Shown here piece after piece: positions 1 through 8,900 of a DNA stretch of 34,377 bases (positions are counted from its first letter, which is position 1; the number at the start of each line of letters is the position of its first letter). The translations under genes and the position numbers were made by a program. The notes below the pieces were generated by a model. The model had not been told where the DNA came from and made no database searches. It was given only the letters and a program-made list of their open reading frames with translations. Source of the stretch: JBFELO01 sp041552055 (GTDB taxonomy: Bacteria; Acidobacteriota; Thermoanaerobaculia; Thermoanaerobaculales; Sulfomarinibacteraceae); assembly GCA_041552055.1 (NCBI GenBank), contig JBFELO010000038.1:1-34377 (forward strand), in the 5' to 3' direction.

Positions 1-1
1 C

Positions 2-1012
2 GAGGCTTACGCCGTCGCGCGCGAGGTTAGGGACCAGTTCTCCGAGCGGTCCGAGGTCTCGACCGAAGAGATTCGAGAGTGCGTCGAGGCCCAGCTCGAG
101 CATCTGCGCACGGGAGGCTATTCGGTTGTCCCGTTGGCGGACGTGGTCGAGGCTCTGACCGAAGGCCGGTCGCTGCCGCCGCGCGCTGTGGCGATCACGG
201 TCGATGACGCCTATCGGTCGGTGTACGACGTGGCCTTTCCCCTCCTCAAAGCCTCTGGATTTCCGTTTACTGTCTTCGTCGCCACCGATCCTGTGGACCA
301 GGGGTTGCCCGCGTACATGACGTGGGACCAGATGCGAGCGATGGCGGCCGGGGGCGCCACCTACGCCAATCACGGCGCGAGCCACGACTCGCTGATCGAA
401 CGGCGCGCCGGTGAAGACGACGTGAACCGGATGTCCCGCGTGCGGGCGGACGTCGAGAGGGGCAGGCGAAGGTTGAGCGCCGAACTCGACGCTCTTCCAG
501 GCGTATTCGCCTATCCATACGGTGAGTACGACAGCGCGGTCGCAGGAATGCTTCGCGACATGGGTTATGTGGCGTTCGGTCAGCACTCCGGAGCCGTCGG
601 CCAGGGGAACGATCTTCGTGCCCTGCCTCGATTCCCGATGGCCGAGGCCTTTGGCGGCCTGTCCGAGTTTCGGACGAAGGTTGCCAGCCTGCCGTTGCCG
701 GTCGTGACGGTCGAGCCCTGGGACCCGGTGGTGTCGACCGGAGAACCGCGCATCGAGGTGACTCTGGGCGATGCCGACGCGCGGCTGAGCGAGCTCAGAT
801 GTTTCGTGAGCGGCCAGGGTGCGGTGGAGGTGGAGTGGCTCACGCCAGCCAAAAGGTTCAGCGTTGGCCCCTCCCAGCCGTTCGGTGAGGGCCGCCATCG
901 CGTCAACTGCACTGCCCCACGAGACGACGGGCGCTACCTGTGGTTCAGCCACCCGTGGATCATTCGGCAAATCGAGGACGGGCGGCACGCCGATCAACAC
1001 GACCGGAGGTGA
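2..1012 (+). CDS. Polysaccharide deacetylase family protein (5' end outside window)
   Basis: The frame is open from the first bases, so the true start lies upstream; the TTG at 134 is internal and not a credible start. The protein carries the NodB-homology (carbohydrate esterase 4) pattern: a TVDDAY metal/catalytic motif near 197-214, an HGASH motif near 373-390 matching the His-x-x-x-His zinc ligands, and a YPYG motif near 512-523. Enzymes of this family remove N-acetyl groups from peptidoglycan or surface polysaccharides, usually in the periplasm or at the cell surface. After the deacetylase domain there is a C-terminal extension of about 90 residues rich in beta-prone sequence that I do not recognise. 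The stop lies 4 bases before the next ATG, and the last codons contain that gene's GGAGGT ribosome site, so the two are probably co-transcribed and translationally coupled. The family is confident; the substrate is unknown. Confidence 0.85.
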   Translation, partial: EAYAVAREVRDQFSERSEVSTEEIRECVEAQLEHLRTGGYSVVPLADVVEALTEGRSLPPRAVAITVDDAYRSVYDVAFPLLKASGFPFTVFVATDPVDQGLPAYMTWDQMRAMAAGGATYANHGASHDSLIERRAGEDDVNRMSRVRADVERGRRRLSAELDALPGVFAYPYGEYDSAVAGMLRDMGYVAFGQHSGAVGQGNDLRALPRFPMAEAFGGLSEFRTKVASLPLPVVTVEPWDPVVSTGEPRIEVTLGDADARLSELRCFVSGQGAVEVEWLTPAKRFSVGPSQPFGEGRHRVNCTAPRDDGRYLWFSHPWIIRQIEDGRHADQHDRR

Positions 1013-1016
1013 AACG

Positions 1017-2054
1017 ATGAAGCGACCAACATCTGCAACGACCCTCGTTGTTTGCACGACTCTCGTGATCGTGCTGAGCCTGTCGACAGCGCACGCCCAA
1101 GAGGTCATCGTCATGTCCGGCCCCGACGAGCTGGTGGCCTGGCTGCAGGCCGAGAACTGGTGGGGTGAGGAGAAGCGTGCGGAACAGCTCGAGGTGCCGC
1201 ACGTCATGATCACCGGGATCTCGCATCGCTGGCGCGAGAACGCCCAGAAGATGACCGTGCAGAAGAAGAAAGAGATCTTCTACCGCTTGCTGGCGCCGCT
1301 CGTTGTGCACGCGAACGACATGGTTCTGGACAGAAGAGCCAGTCTCGAGCACGCAAAGCAAACACTGGCGTCGGGCCAATCGCTGCCCCCCGACGATCTC
1401 GCCGCCCTGCGCAGGGCCGCGGTTTTGCTGCGCATCCTGGACGAGGACTCGGCGGCAGAACTCAGCGGTTCGTCCGACGATCTCGTCGAGGTCGTCGACG
1501 AGGCGCTGTACAGACTTGACGTCATCCCCGCCGGGCTCGTCCTGGGCCAGGCGGCCTACGAGAGCGGCTACGGGACCTCGCGTTTTGCGGCTGAAGGGAA
1601 CGCCCTCTTCGGGCAGTGGACGTACGGCGGCAAGGGACTGGTCCCGGAACAGCAGCGAAAACAGCTCGGCGATCACCGGATCGCGACCTTCGAATGGCCG
1701 TTCGACAGCGTGCGCGGCTACTACCTCAACCTGAGCTCTCACCCGGCGTACGAGGACTTCCGCCGTTTGCGGGCCGAGCTCAAGGCTGCGGGAGAGCCGC
1801 TGACCTCCATGGCTCTGGCTGACGGGCTGATCCGGTACTCGGAACGCGGCCAAGAATACGTCGACACCCTGAAGGGCATCATTCGTGTCAACGGGCTCTC
1901 GATCGCCGACGGGGCCGTGTTCCGCGATGAGCCAACGAGGTTCCTGGTCGGTGCCGAGGACGATGCCGCGGCCGCGCAGTTGCGGCAGGAGATCGAGGCC
2001 ATGCGCGAGTCCGGAGAGCTCGCCGAGATCATTGCACGCATGCGGCTGCAGTAG
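1017..2054 (+). CDS. Secreted Bax-like glucosaminidase (GH73-type) protein
   Basis: A 345-residue exported protein. I chose the ATG at 1017 because GGAGGT (1005-1010) sits 6 bases upstream and the N-terminus then forms a clean signal peptide (basic MKRP, hydrophobic core, cleavage near AHA-QE at about residue 28); the frame is open further upstream but would add an arginine-rich shadow. Residues roughly 170-310 match the Bax/mannosyl-glycoprotein endo-beta-N-acetylglucosaminidase family. The visible motifs are GQAAYESGYGTS, with the Glu expected to be catalytic, then NALFGQWT and YSERGQEYV. Such enzymes cut glycan strands of peptidoglycan in the periplasm. The pairing with a polysaccharide deacetylase points to cell-wall remodelling. 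The N-terminal 140 residues are helical and charged and I do not assign them. The length is typical for Bax-like proteins. Confidence 0.85.
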   Translation: MKRPTSATTLVVCTTLVIVLSLSTAHAQEVIVMSGPDELVAWLQAENWWGEEKRAEQLEVPHVMITGISHRWRENAQKMTVQKKKEIFYRLLAPLVVHANDMVLDRRASLEHAKQTLASGQSLPPDDLAALRRAAVLLRILDEDSAAELSGSSDDLVEVVDEALYRLDVIPAGLVLGQAAYESGYGTSRFAAEGNALFGQWTYGGKGLVPEQQRKQLGDHRIATFEWPFDSVRGYYLNLSSHPAYEDFRRLRAELKAAGEPLTSMALADGLIRYSERGQEYVDTLKGIIRVNGLSIADGAVFRDEPTRFLVGAEDDAAAAQLRQEIEAMRESGELAEIIARMRLQ

Positions 2055-2167
2055 AACGCGGGCCAAGCGGTGCCACCCATCAGAACTCTCACAAAGTCGA
2101 CGGATCGGTCCGAGTCGAGGTGTCGCCGCCAATCTCATTTATGATCGAAGCGGGAGGGCCCGCTCCA

Positions 2168-2962
2168 GTGAGAGCAGCAACTCGTGTTCTTCCCCTCGAA
2201 GGAGGCCGCAACTTCCGCGACCTAGGCGGTTACGAGACGGAGGACGGCCGCCGCGTGAGGTGGGGCCGGATCTTCCGATCGGGCGCGATGGCGCGGTTGA
2301 CGCCCTCGGACTACAGCTACATCTCGACCCTGGGAATCCGCGTGGTCTGCGACTTCCGATCCAGGGCGGAGCGCGCGGACGAGCCGACGCGATGGCTGGC
2401 CGATCCCGCACCCAGATTCTTGGCCTGGGACGGGGCCATCCAAGAGGACGAGTCGCCGCTTTCCGCAGCGCTGAAGGCAGACGACTCGTCGCAGGAGATG
2501 GTCCGTGAGGCGATGGCGGAACTCTACCGGTACCTCCCGTACGTGTTTGCGGGACGCTACCGGGACCTCTTCGAGATCCTCGAATCGGGCGAAGCGCCGC
2601 TCGCATTCCACTGCTCGGCGGGCAAGGACCGGGCTGGTGTTGCGGCCGCGTTGCTGCTGACCGCGCTCGGCGTCCCGCGCGAGACCGTCATCGAAGACTA
2701 CGCCATGTCGGACAAGGTGGTGGACTACATGGCTCTGATCGACGCCGCGGACCCCCAGAGGGTTTCAGCATCGTCAATCGCCTACCTGCTGCAGCTCCCG
2801 CGTGACCTCCTCGCCCCGATTCTGTGGTCTGACCCCATATATATTGTCACGATGTTCGACGAGCTGGAGAAAAACCACGGCTCTGCGATGGCTTTCATCT
2901 ACGACGAGCTGGGATTCGGGGACGAGGCGATCGACTCGCTGCGGGATCGATTCCTCGATTGA
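2168..2962 (+). CDS. Tyrosine/serine protein phosphatase (Y_phosphatase3 type)
   Basis: This protein has the dual-specificity phosphatase signature HCSAGKDRAG, with nucleophile Cys149 and Arg155 counted from the chosen start. The N-terminal block LEGGRNFRDLGGY and the RWGRIFRSG segment are typical of the bacterial tyrosine/serine phosphatase family (MptpB/LipA-like), which dephosphorylates phosphotyrosine and sometimes phosphoinositides or phosphoserine. No signal peptide is seen, so it should be cytosolic. I chose the GTG at 2168: GGGAGGG (2152-2158) precedes it at good spacing, family members begin close to this point, and a TATGAT -10-like box (2139-2144) would put transcription start between the alternatives and this codon. 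Other in-frame starts are ATG 2141 and GTG 2120. Length 264 aa, normal for the family. Confidence 0.88.
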   Translation: MRAATRVLPLEGGRNFRDLGGYETEDGRRVRWGRIFRSGAMARLTPSDYSYISTLGIRVVCDFRSRAERADEPTRWLADPAPRFLAWDGAIQEDESPLSAALKADDSSQEMVREAMAELYRYLPYVFAGRYRDLFEILESGEAPLAFHCSAGKDRAGVAAALLLTALGVPRETVIEDYAMSDKVVDYMALIDAADPQRVSASSIAYLLQLPRDLLAPILWSDPIYIVTMFDELEKNHGSAMAFIYDELGFGDEAIDSLRDRFLD

Positions 2963-3047
2963 TCGAAGGGCGCCGCCGTTCTCCCGGCCCGCAAACGATG
3001 CCAGGCTTCGGGAACTCAGGGAGTGTCAAGTTCGACCTTTCGTCGGT

Positions 3048-3081
3048 GTCAGATAGGGTGAACGTCCCGACTTCCAGAGGC
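3048..3081 (+). repeat. Intergenic repeat, copy 1 (upstream of the flavoprotein gene)
   Basis: Read by eye, this 34-base segment matches 4654-4687 at 27 of 34 positions without gaps (core GTGAAC-t-TCCC-n-ACTTCC). Similarity continues upstream after a 3-base gap through TCGGT. Both copies are intergenic and in the same orientation, one on each side of the flavoprotein gene. This could be a REP-like or mobile-element-derived repeat; no transposase is nearby. Confidence 0.5.
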
Positions 3082-3155
3082 CTGATTCCAGTCCGGTGGA
3101 TTCTTGCCGCAGGGTGACTTTCTAAAGACATCCCGGACTGGTACCCTGCGCGACG

Positions 3156-4586
3156 ATGGCGGTCTCATTCCCAAAGATCATTCAGGGTGGGATGGGCGTC
3201 GGGATCTCGAACTGGCATCTCGCACGAACGGTCTCGAAACTGGGACACCTCGGGGTGGTGTCCGGTGTCGCCCTCGACGTGCTGATGGTCAGGCGTCTCC
3301 AGGACGGCGACGTGGGTGGACACATTCGCCGGGCGTTGGACAGTTTTCCGTTCCGTGACATGGCCAGACGTGCCATGGACAAATACTACATCCCGGGCGG
3401 CAGGGCGGACGGCACGCCATACGCAGCCGTGCCATTCCACAAACAGGTCTGTTCGAGACAGCTCCACGAGCTGTGCATTCTGGGGAACTTCGTCGAGGTC
3501 TTCCTTGCCCGCGAGGGGCACGACGGGGCCGTTGGAATCAACTACCTCGAAAAGATACAGCTGCCGCATCTTCCGTCCATTTACGGAGCCATGTTGGCCG
3601 GCGTCACATACGTCGTGATGGGTGCGGGGATTCCAACCATGATCCCCGGCGTCCTCGACCTTCTTTCACATCACGAAGCCGCGTCCTACCGTTTGAACGT
3701 CGTCGGCGCACAGGCCGGCGACGACACGCTGACGCGGTTTGATCCGCGGGTATTCATGGATGACGATCTCCCACCGCTCGAACGCCCGAAATTCCTCCCC
3801 GTCATCGCCTCCAACGTGCTGGCGGAGACGATGTTGCGGAGATCCAACGGCGAGGTCGACGGATTTGTCGTCGAGGGACCGACCGCGGGCGGTCACAACG
3901 CCCCGCCTCGCGGCAAGCTGCAGGTCAACGAGCGTGGCGAACCGGTCTACGGTGAGCGCGACGTAGTGGATCTCGGGAAGATCCGCGAACTGGGACTCCC
4001 ATTTTGGGTGGCCGGCGGGTATGCGTCGGCCGACAAGCTGCGTGAGGTCGTGGAGGCGGGCGGCACCGGCATACAGGTGGGGACCGCGTTTGCGCTCTGC
4101 GAAGAGTCGGGGATGGCGGAGAAGTATCGGAGGCGCCTGTTGCAGAAAGTGTTGGCGGGGACGGCTCGGGTGTTCACGGATCGTCTTGCCTCGCCGACCG
4201 GGTTCCCCTTCAAGGTGGCTCAGTTGGAGGGCAGTCTATCCGAACAGGACGTCTACCTGTCGCGCACCCGGATCTGTGACCTCGGGTATTTGCGGGAGGT
4301 GTACCGGAAGGACGACGGGAGCCTGGGATACAGATGTTCCTCCGAGCCGGTTGAAAGTTTTGTCGCCAAGGGCGGCAGAGAATCGGACACGATCGGTCGC
4401 AAGTGCATGTGCAACTCTCTGGTGTCGAACATAGGTCTCACACAGGTTCGAAAGAACGGCGCGGTCGAGAAACCTCTGCTCACCTGCGGCGACGGCCTGG
4501 CGGAGATCGCGCGATTCATTCCCGAAGGGCGGGCGTCCTACACCGCCCGCGACGTGATCGACAAGCTCCTGGAGTTCGAAGCCTGA
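3156..4586 (+). CDS. Nitronate monooxygenase / 2-nitropropane dioxygenase family flavoprotein
   Basis: A 476-residue FMN-dependent TIM-barrel oxidoreductase. Visible family features are the N-terminal IIQGGMGVGIS substrate/FMN segment, a VVMGAGIP strand-loop, the GGHNAPPRG motif with His247 at the usual active-site position, and a phosphate-binding stretch GGTGIQVGTAFA. The family oxidises alkyl nitronates, or acts as an enoyl reductase-like enzyme in PfaD relatives. This longer subgroup also has a C-terminal cysteine-rich block (CSSEP, then KCMCNSL) not found in short nitronate monooxygenases; its role is unknown to me. No signal peptide. There is no clear Shine-Dalgarno: TACCCT (3142-3147) lies a few bases upstream, so a nearly leaderless transcript is possible. 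The gene stands alone between the phosphatase and the RND operon, bracketed by the two intergenic repeats. The exact substrate cannot be assigned. Confidence 0.88.
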   Translation: MAVSFPKIIQGGMGVGISNWHLARTVSKLGHLGVVSGVALDVLMVRRLQDGDVGGHIRRALDSFPFRDMARRAMDKYYIPGGRADGTPYAAVPFHKQVCSRQLHELCILGNFVEVFLAREGHDGAVGINYLEKIQLPHLPSIYGAMLAGVTYVVMGAGIPTMIPGVLDLLSHHEAASYRLNVVGAQAGDDTLTRFDPRVFMDDDLPPLERPKFLPVIASNVLAETMLRRSNGEVDGFVVEGPTAGGHNAPPRGKLQVNERGEPVYGERDVVDLGKIRELGLPFWVAGGYASADKLREVVEAGGTGIQVGTAFALCEESGMAEKYRRRLLQKVLAGTARVFTDRLASPTGFPFKVAQLEGSLSEQDVYLSRTRICDLGYLREVYRKDDGSLGYRCSSEPVESFVAKGGRESDTIGRKCMCNSLVSNIGLTQVRKNGAVEKPLLTCGDGLAEIARFIPEGRASYTARDVIDKLLEFEA

Positions 4587-4653
4587 CCGACAGGAGCTGG
4601 TGGTTGGCAGACTTTGGGAGCCTGGGAAGTGCGCCGCTTGTCCTATCGGTGGG

Positions 4654-4687
4654 GTCTGATCGTGTGAACTTCCCTACTTCCTGAAGC
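4654..4687 (+). repeat. Intergenic repeat, copy 2 (downstream of the flavoprotein gene)
   Basis: Partner of 3048-3081, with 27 of 34 identical positions counted by hand and the same orientation. It lies about 70 bases past the flavoprotein stop and about 160 bases ahead of the first RND adaptor gene. The divergence suggests an old repeat family rather than a recent duplication. Confidence 0.5.
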
Positions 4688-4749
4688 ACGGCAACGTTTC
4701 TTCTCGCCGGAACACCGTCGCCTGCGCTAGCTCTCGGTGACTGATTGTC

Positions 4750-4770
4750 AGGGATCGAAAGGCGGTCCCT
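4750..4770 (+). other. Hairpin in the leader of the first RND operon
   Basis: Arms at 4750-4757 and 4763-4770 can form an 8-base-pair stem (AGGGA pairs with TCCCT, then one T-G wobble and two G-C pairs) closed by a 5-base loop AAAGG. No T-run follows, so it is not a standard terminator. It lies upstream of the TATAAA box and inverted repeat. It may be a DNA operator half-structure or, if transcription starts farther upstream, part of a structured leader. Confidence 0.4.
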
Positions 4771-4775
4771 CGTGT

Positions 4776-4799
4776 TATAAACGAACCTTAGAGGGTTCG
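4776..4799 (+). promoter_or_regulatory. -10-like box followed by an inverted repeat (candidate operator)
   Basis: TATAAA at 4776-4781 resembles a sigma-70 -10 box and is immediately followed by a perfect 6-base inverted repeat, CGAACC-N6-GGTTCG (4782-4799). That is where a TetR- or MarR-type repressor would block an RND operon. A good -35 box at 16-18 bases is not visible; TTGTCA at 4745-4750 is 25 bases away, which is too far. The ATG of the adaptor gene is 50 bases downstream. No regulator gene is adjacent. Confidence 0.4.
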
Positions 4800-4848
4800 A
4801 TTCCATGCTTCGCAGACTGGCGGAAACCCAGAAAGCCCGGAGAGCGGG

Positions 4849-5937
4849 ATGAGAGCACTCCCACGCAGGGGGTTCGGGGTCGTCGCGGGGCTCGCGATTC
4901 TCGCGGCACTCGCGGCGCCCAAGCTGATGCAGCTCCGCCGGACGACCACACCTAACGCATCCCAACCGGCAGGTGAGGTCCTGCGGGTCAAGATTCACCG
5001 CGTCGTGCCGATCCGACTCATGGAGCACCTGGCGACCACCGGAACGCTGCGAGCCAATGAAGAGGTCGAGATCGTGAGCGAGGTCTCGGGCAAGATCTCC
5101 TCCATCCACTTCGAAGAGGGGAGTCGGGTGGCCGCGGGGGAGCTGCTGCTGAAGATCGACGATTCGGAGCTGGTCGCCGAGCGCACGCGAGCGCTGCACA
5201 GGGTCGAGCTTGCCGAGCGCGCCGAGGCCCGACAGCAGCAGCTCCTCGACGATGGTGTCATCAGCAGTGAGACCTACGACGTCGCGCTCGGCGAGCTGAA
5301 CGTCCTGCGCGCCGAGCTCCAGTTGATCGAGGCACAGCTGCTCAAGACGGAGATTCGTGCTCCGTTCGGCGGCTTCATCGGCCTGCGTTGGGTGAGCCCC
5401 GGCAGCTATCTCTCGTCGCAGACCCGCATCGCCTCGTTGCACGACCTCGACCCCGTCAAGCTGGACTTCACCGTTCCGGAGAAGTACTCGGCGTTGATGC
5501 GGGTTGGCGACGAGATCTCGTTCGCCGTCGAGGGGTTCGAGAGTGCGTTTCCGGGAACGGTGTACGCGATCGAGCCCAGCGTCGACGCCTCCACCCGGTC
5601 TCTCCGAATGCGCGCGAGGTGCCCCAACAGAGATGGAGCCCTCGTCCCCGGGATGTTCGCCAATGTTGAGCTGGTCGTTCGCTCGGTGCCGGACGCGCTG
5701 GCGGTTCCGTCGATCGCGATCATCCCCGAGCTCGGCGGGAAGAAGGTCTTCATCGTCGAGGACGGGAAGGCTGAACCTCGTACGGTCGAGACCGGCATAC
5801 GAACCGAGAGCGAGGTCCAGATCACCAGCGGTGTCGCCGAAGGTGACCTCGTCATCACCTCGGGTGTCCTGCAGTTGCAGCCCGGCCTCGAGGTCGAGAT
5901 CGACGGGCCCGGAGCCGGCTCCGGTTCCGCGCCATGA
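4849..5937 (+). CDS. RND efflux periplasmic adaptor (membrane fusion protein)
   Basis: A 362-residue HlyD/AcrA-type adaptor, which bridges an inner-membrane RND permease to an outer-membrane channel. Residues 8-25 form a single hydrophobic anchor; no lipobox cysteine is present. The lipoyl-like barrel-sandwich halves are visible as EIVSEVSGKISSIHFEEG (about residue 65) and LKTEIRAPFGGFIGLRWVSPG (about 165). They are separated by a short coiled-coil hairpin rich in Glu, Arg and Gln. A beta-barrel (PVKLDFTVPEKY) and a membrane-proximal domain (ALAVPSIAIIPELGGKKVFIVEDG) follow. GGAG lies just upstream of the ATG. The stop overlaps the permease start (ATGA), indicating one operon with translational coupling. 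No TolC gene accompanies this pair, so the outer-membrane partner is encoded elsewhere, possibly the one at 26392. Confidence 0.92.
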   Translation: MRALPRRGFGVVAGLAILAALAAPKLMQLRRTTTPNASQPAGEVLRVKIHRVVPIRLMEHLATTGTLRANEEVEIVSEVSGKISSIHFEEGSRVAAGELLLKIDDSELVAERTRALHRVELAERAEARQQQLLDDGVISSETYDVALGELNVLRAELQLIEAQLLKTEIRAPFGGFIGLRWVSPGSYLSSQTRIASLHDLDPVKLDFTVPEKYSALMRVGDEISFAVEGFESAFPGTVYAIEPSVDASTRSLRMRARCPNRDGALVPGMFANVELVVRSVPDALAVPSIAIIPELGGKKVFIVEDGKAEPRTVETGIRTESEVQITSGVAEGDLVITSGVLQLQPGLEVEIDGPGAGSGSAP

Positions 5938-8900
5938 CGCTCTACACCCTCAGCATCCGACGTCCGGTCCTCGCGATCGTCATGTCGATCACCATCGTCC
6001 TCTTCGGACTGCTCGGATATTCATTCCTCGGGGTGCGCGAGTTCCCCTCGCTCGACCCGCCGATCATCACCGTCTCGACGTCCTACAGAGGCGCCTCGGC
6101 CGACGTGATCGAGTCGCAGATCACGGAGCCGCTCGAGGCGTCGGTCAACGCGGTCGACGGGATTCGCACCCTGACCTCGACCAGCCGGGACGGTCGCAGC
6201 ACCATCCAAGCCGAGTTCGACCTCGAGACCGATCTGGAGCGCGCCGCCAACGACGTGCGCGATCAGGTGTCCCGAGCCATGCGTGATCTGCCCCCGGACG
6301 TCGATCCTCCCATCGTGTCGAAGGCGGATGCCGATGCGAGGCCGATCGCCGGAATCAGCGTCGGCAGCGACAGCCGCACCCTGCTCGAACTCAGCCGCAT
6401 AGCGGAGGAGACCTTTGTCGAGCGTCTGCAGACCATCCCGAACGTCGCGAGCGTCGACATCTGGGGAGAAAAGACCTACTCCATGCGGCTGTGGATCGAC
6501 CCCCACAAGCTCGCCGCCTACCGTCTGTCACCGATCGATGTCCGCGACGCTGTGGCTCGAGAGAACGTCGAGCTGCCGTCGGGGCGGATCGAGGGTGTGG
6601 ATGTCGAGCTTCCGGTACGGACCATGAGCCGCCTCGACACTCCGGAGGACTTCAACAACCTCATCCTCAAGAGCGAGACCGATCGTATCGTCCGCCTGCG
6701 TGATGTCGGCCACGCGGAACTCGGGCCGCGCAACGAGCGCACGGTGTTGAAGAGAAACGGCATCCCGATGGTTCTGGTCGTCGTGCGACCGCAGCCGGGA
6801 GCGAATTACATCGCCATTGCGGACGAGTTCCGACGGCGCGTTGATGTCATCCAGAGGGGGCTGCCGGCGGATATCGAGGTGTCGTGGGCCTTCGATGCCA
6901 GCCGGTTCATTCGCCAGTCGGTGGCCGAGGTGCGACAGACAATCCTCGTCGCATTCGGATTGGTCATGTTGATCATCTTTCTTTTCCTCCGAGACTGGCG
7001 AACGACGGTCATCCCGCTCCTGGTGATTCCGGTGTCCCTGATCGGGTCGGGCTTCGTCATGTACGTGGCCGGTTTCTCGCTCAACGTTCTGACCCTGCTG
7101 GCTCTGGTGCTGGCGATCGGCCTGGTGGTGGACGACGCCATCGTCGTCGTCGAGGTGATCTACGCCAAGATCGAGGCGGGCCGCGAACCGATGAGCGCCG
7201 GTATCGAGGGAACGCGAGAGATCTTCTTCGCGGTGGTGGCGACAACCGTGGCGCTGGTCGCAGTCTTCATGCCGATCCTGTTCCTTGGTGGGCTGGTCGG
7301 GCGGCTGTTCCGGGAGTTCGGGGTGACCCTCGCCGGGGCTGTGATCATCTCCTCCTTCACCGCGCTGACGCTGACACCCATGCTCGCGACCCGTCTGTTG
7401 AAGAAACGGCAGCGGCATCCCTGGCTCTACAGGGCGACCGAGCCGTTCTTCCGCGCCCTGGCGTCCAGCTACCGGGGAGCGGTGACGGAGTTCGTGCGCC
7501 GGCGATGGCTGGCGCTCCCGATCATCCTGGTGTGCCTCGGTGCGGTGGCCCTGTTCCTCGATGTGCTGCCGCGTGAGCTGGCGCCGATCGAGGACCGCGG
7601 TTCAATCAGCATTTCCACCCGCGGCCCGGAAGGTGCGACCTTCGCCTACATGGACCGTTTCATGGACCGACTGAATGCACTCATTCAGGAGGAGGTGCCC
7701 GAATCCGACACCACGATCACGGTCACCTCGCCCGGTTTCGGGGCCGCTTCCGCGGTCAACTCCGGCTTTGGCCGGATCACCCTGGTCGAACCCGATGAGC
7801 GTGAACGGACCCAGGGTGAGATTGCCGATGCCCTGGCCCTCGAGGTGGGTCGGCTGACCGATGCGCAGACCTACATCTCGCAGTCGCCCACCATCGCCGT
7901 CGGCAGGCGCCGCGGTCTGCCGGTCCAGTTCGTGATCCAGGCGCCGAACATGGAGGAGCTTCAGGAGATTCTGCCGCCGTTCGTCGAGGCGGCGGAGGCG
8001 GACCCGACGTTTGCGTTCGTCGATGTCAACCTCAAGTTCGACAAGCCCGAGCTGAGGGTCACGATCGACCGGGAGCGGGCGCAGGACCTCGGCATCTCGG
8101 CCCTCCGCATCGCCCAGACCCTGCAGCTCGCGTTGAGCGAGCAGCGGTTGGGTTACTTCGTCATGGACGGCAAGCAGTACGAGGTCATCGGCCAGGTGGC
8201 GCGCGGTTCCCGCGACGAAACCGTCGATCTTCGGAATCTATACGTGAGCTCGGCGGGGCGAACTCCGGTGGTGCTGGACAAGCTGGTGACCGTCACGGAG
8301 ACGAGCAGCCCACCGCAGATCTACCGCTTCGACCGCTACGAGTCGGCGACCCTGTCGGCCGCCCTGACGCCGGGAAAGACGATCGGCGACGGAATCGAGG
8401 CGATGGAGCGGATCGCGGCGAAGGAGCTCGATGAGACCTTTTCGACGACACTCGCCGGTGAGTCGAGAGATTTCGCCGAGAGCGCCAGCAGTCTGGTCTT
8501 CGTGTTCGCGTTGGCGCTGGTGCTGGTCTACCTGGCTCTGGCCGCTCAGTTCGAGAGCTTTCGGGATCCCCTGATCATCATGTTCACCGTACCGCTGGCC
8601 CTGGCCGGAGCCCTGCTCACACTCTGGTACTTCAATCAAACCCTCAACATCTTCAGTCAGATCGGCATGATCATGCTGATCGGATTGGTGACCAAGAACG
8701 GCATCCTGATCGTCGAGTTCGCGAATCAGCGGAAGGCCGCCGGCAGCTCGGTCACCGAATCCATCATCGAGGGGGCGACCGCCCGCTTCCGGCCGGTGTT
8801 GATGACAAGTCTGTCGACCGTGCTCGGCATCCTGCCGATCGCGCTCGGTCTCGGCGCTGGGGCGGAGAGCCGCATCCCCATGGGGGTGGCGGTGATCGGC

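Noticed and set aside
819..1016. In-frame extension of the glucosaminidase gene upstream of 1017.
   Set aside because: It overlaps the deacetylase gene, reads as an arginine/serine-rich shadow, and would bury the signal peptide and the GGAGGT ribosome site.
4771..4815. A tRNA-like 3' half: a 7-base loop GTTATAA and the string GGTTCGATTCC resembling an anticodon arm and T-loop.
   Set aside because: The acceptor and D arms cannot be built, the T-stem has mismatches, and GGTTCG is better explained as one arm of the perfect CGAACC-N6-GGTTCG palindrome.
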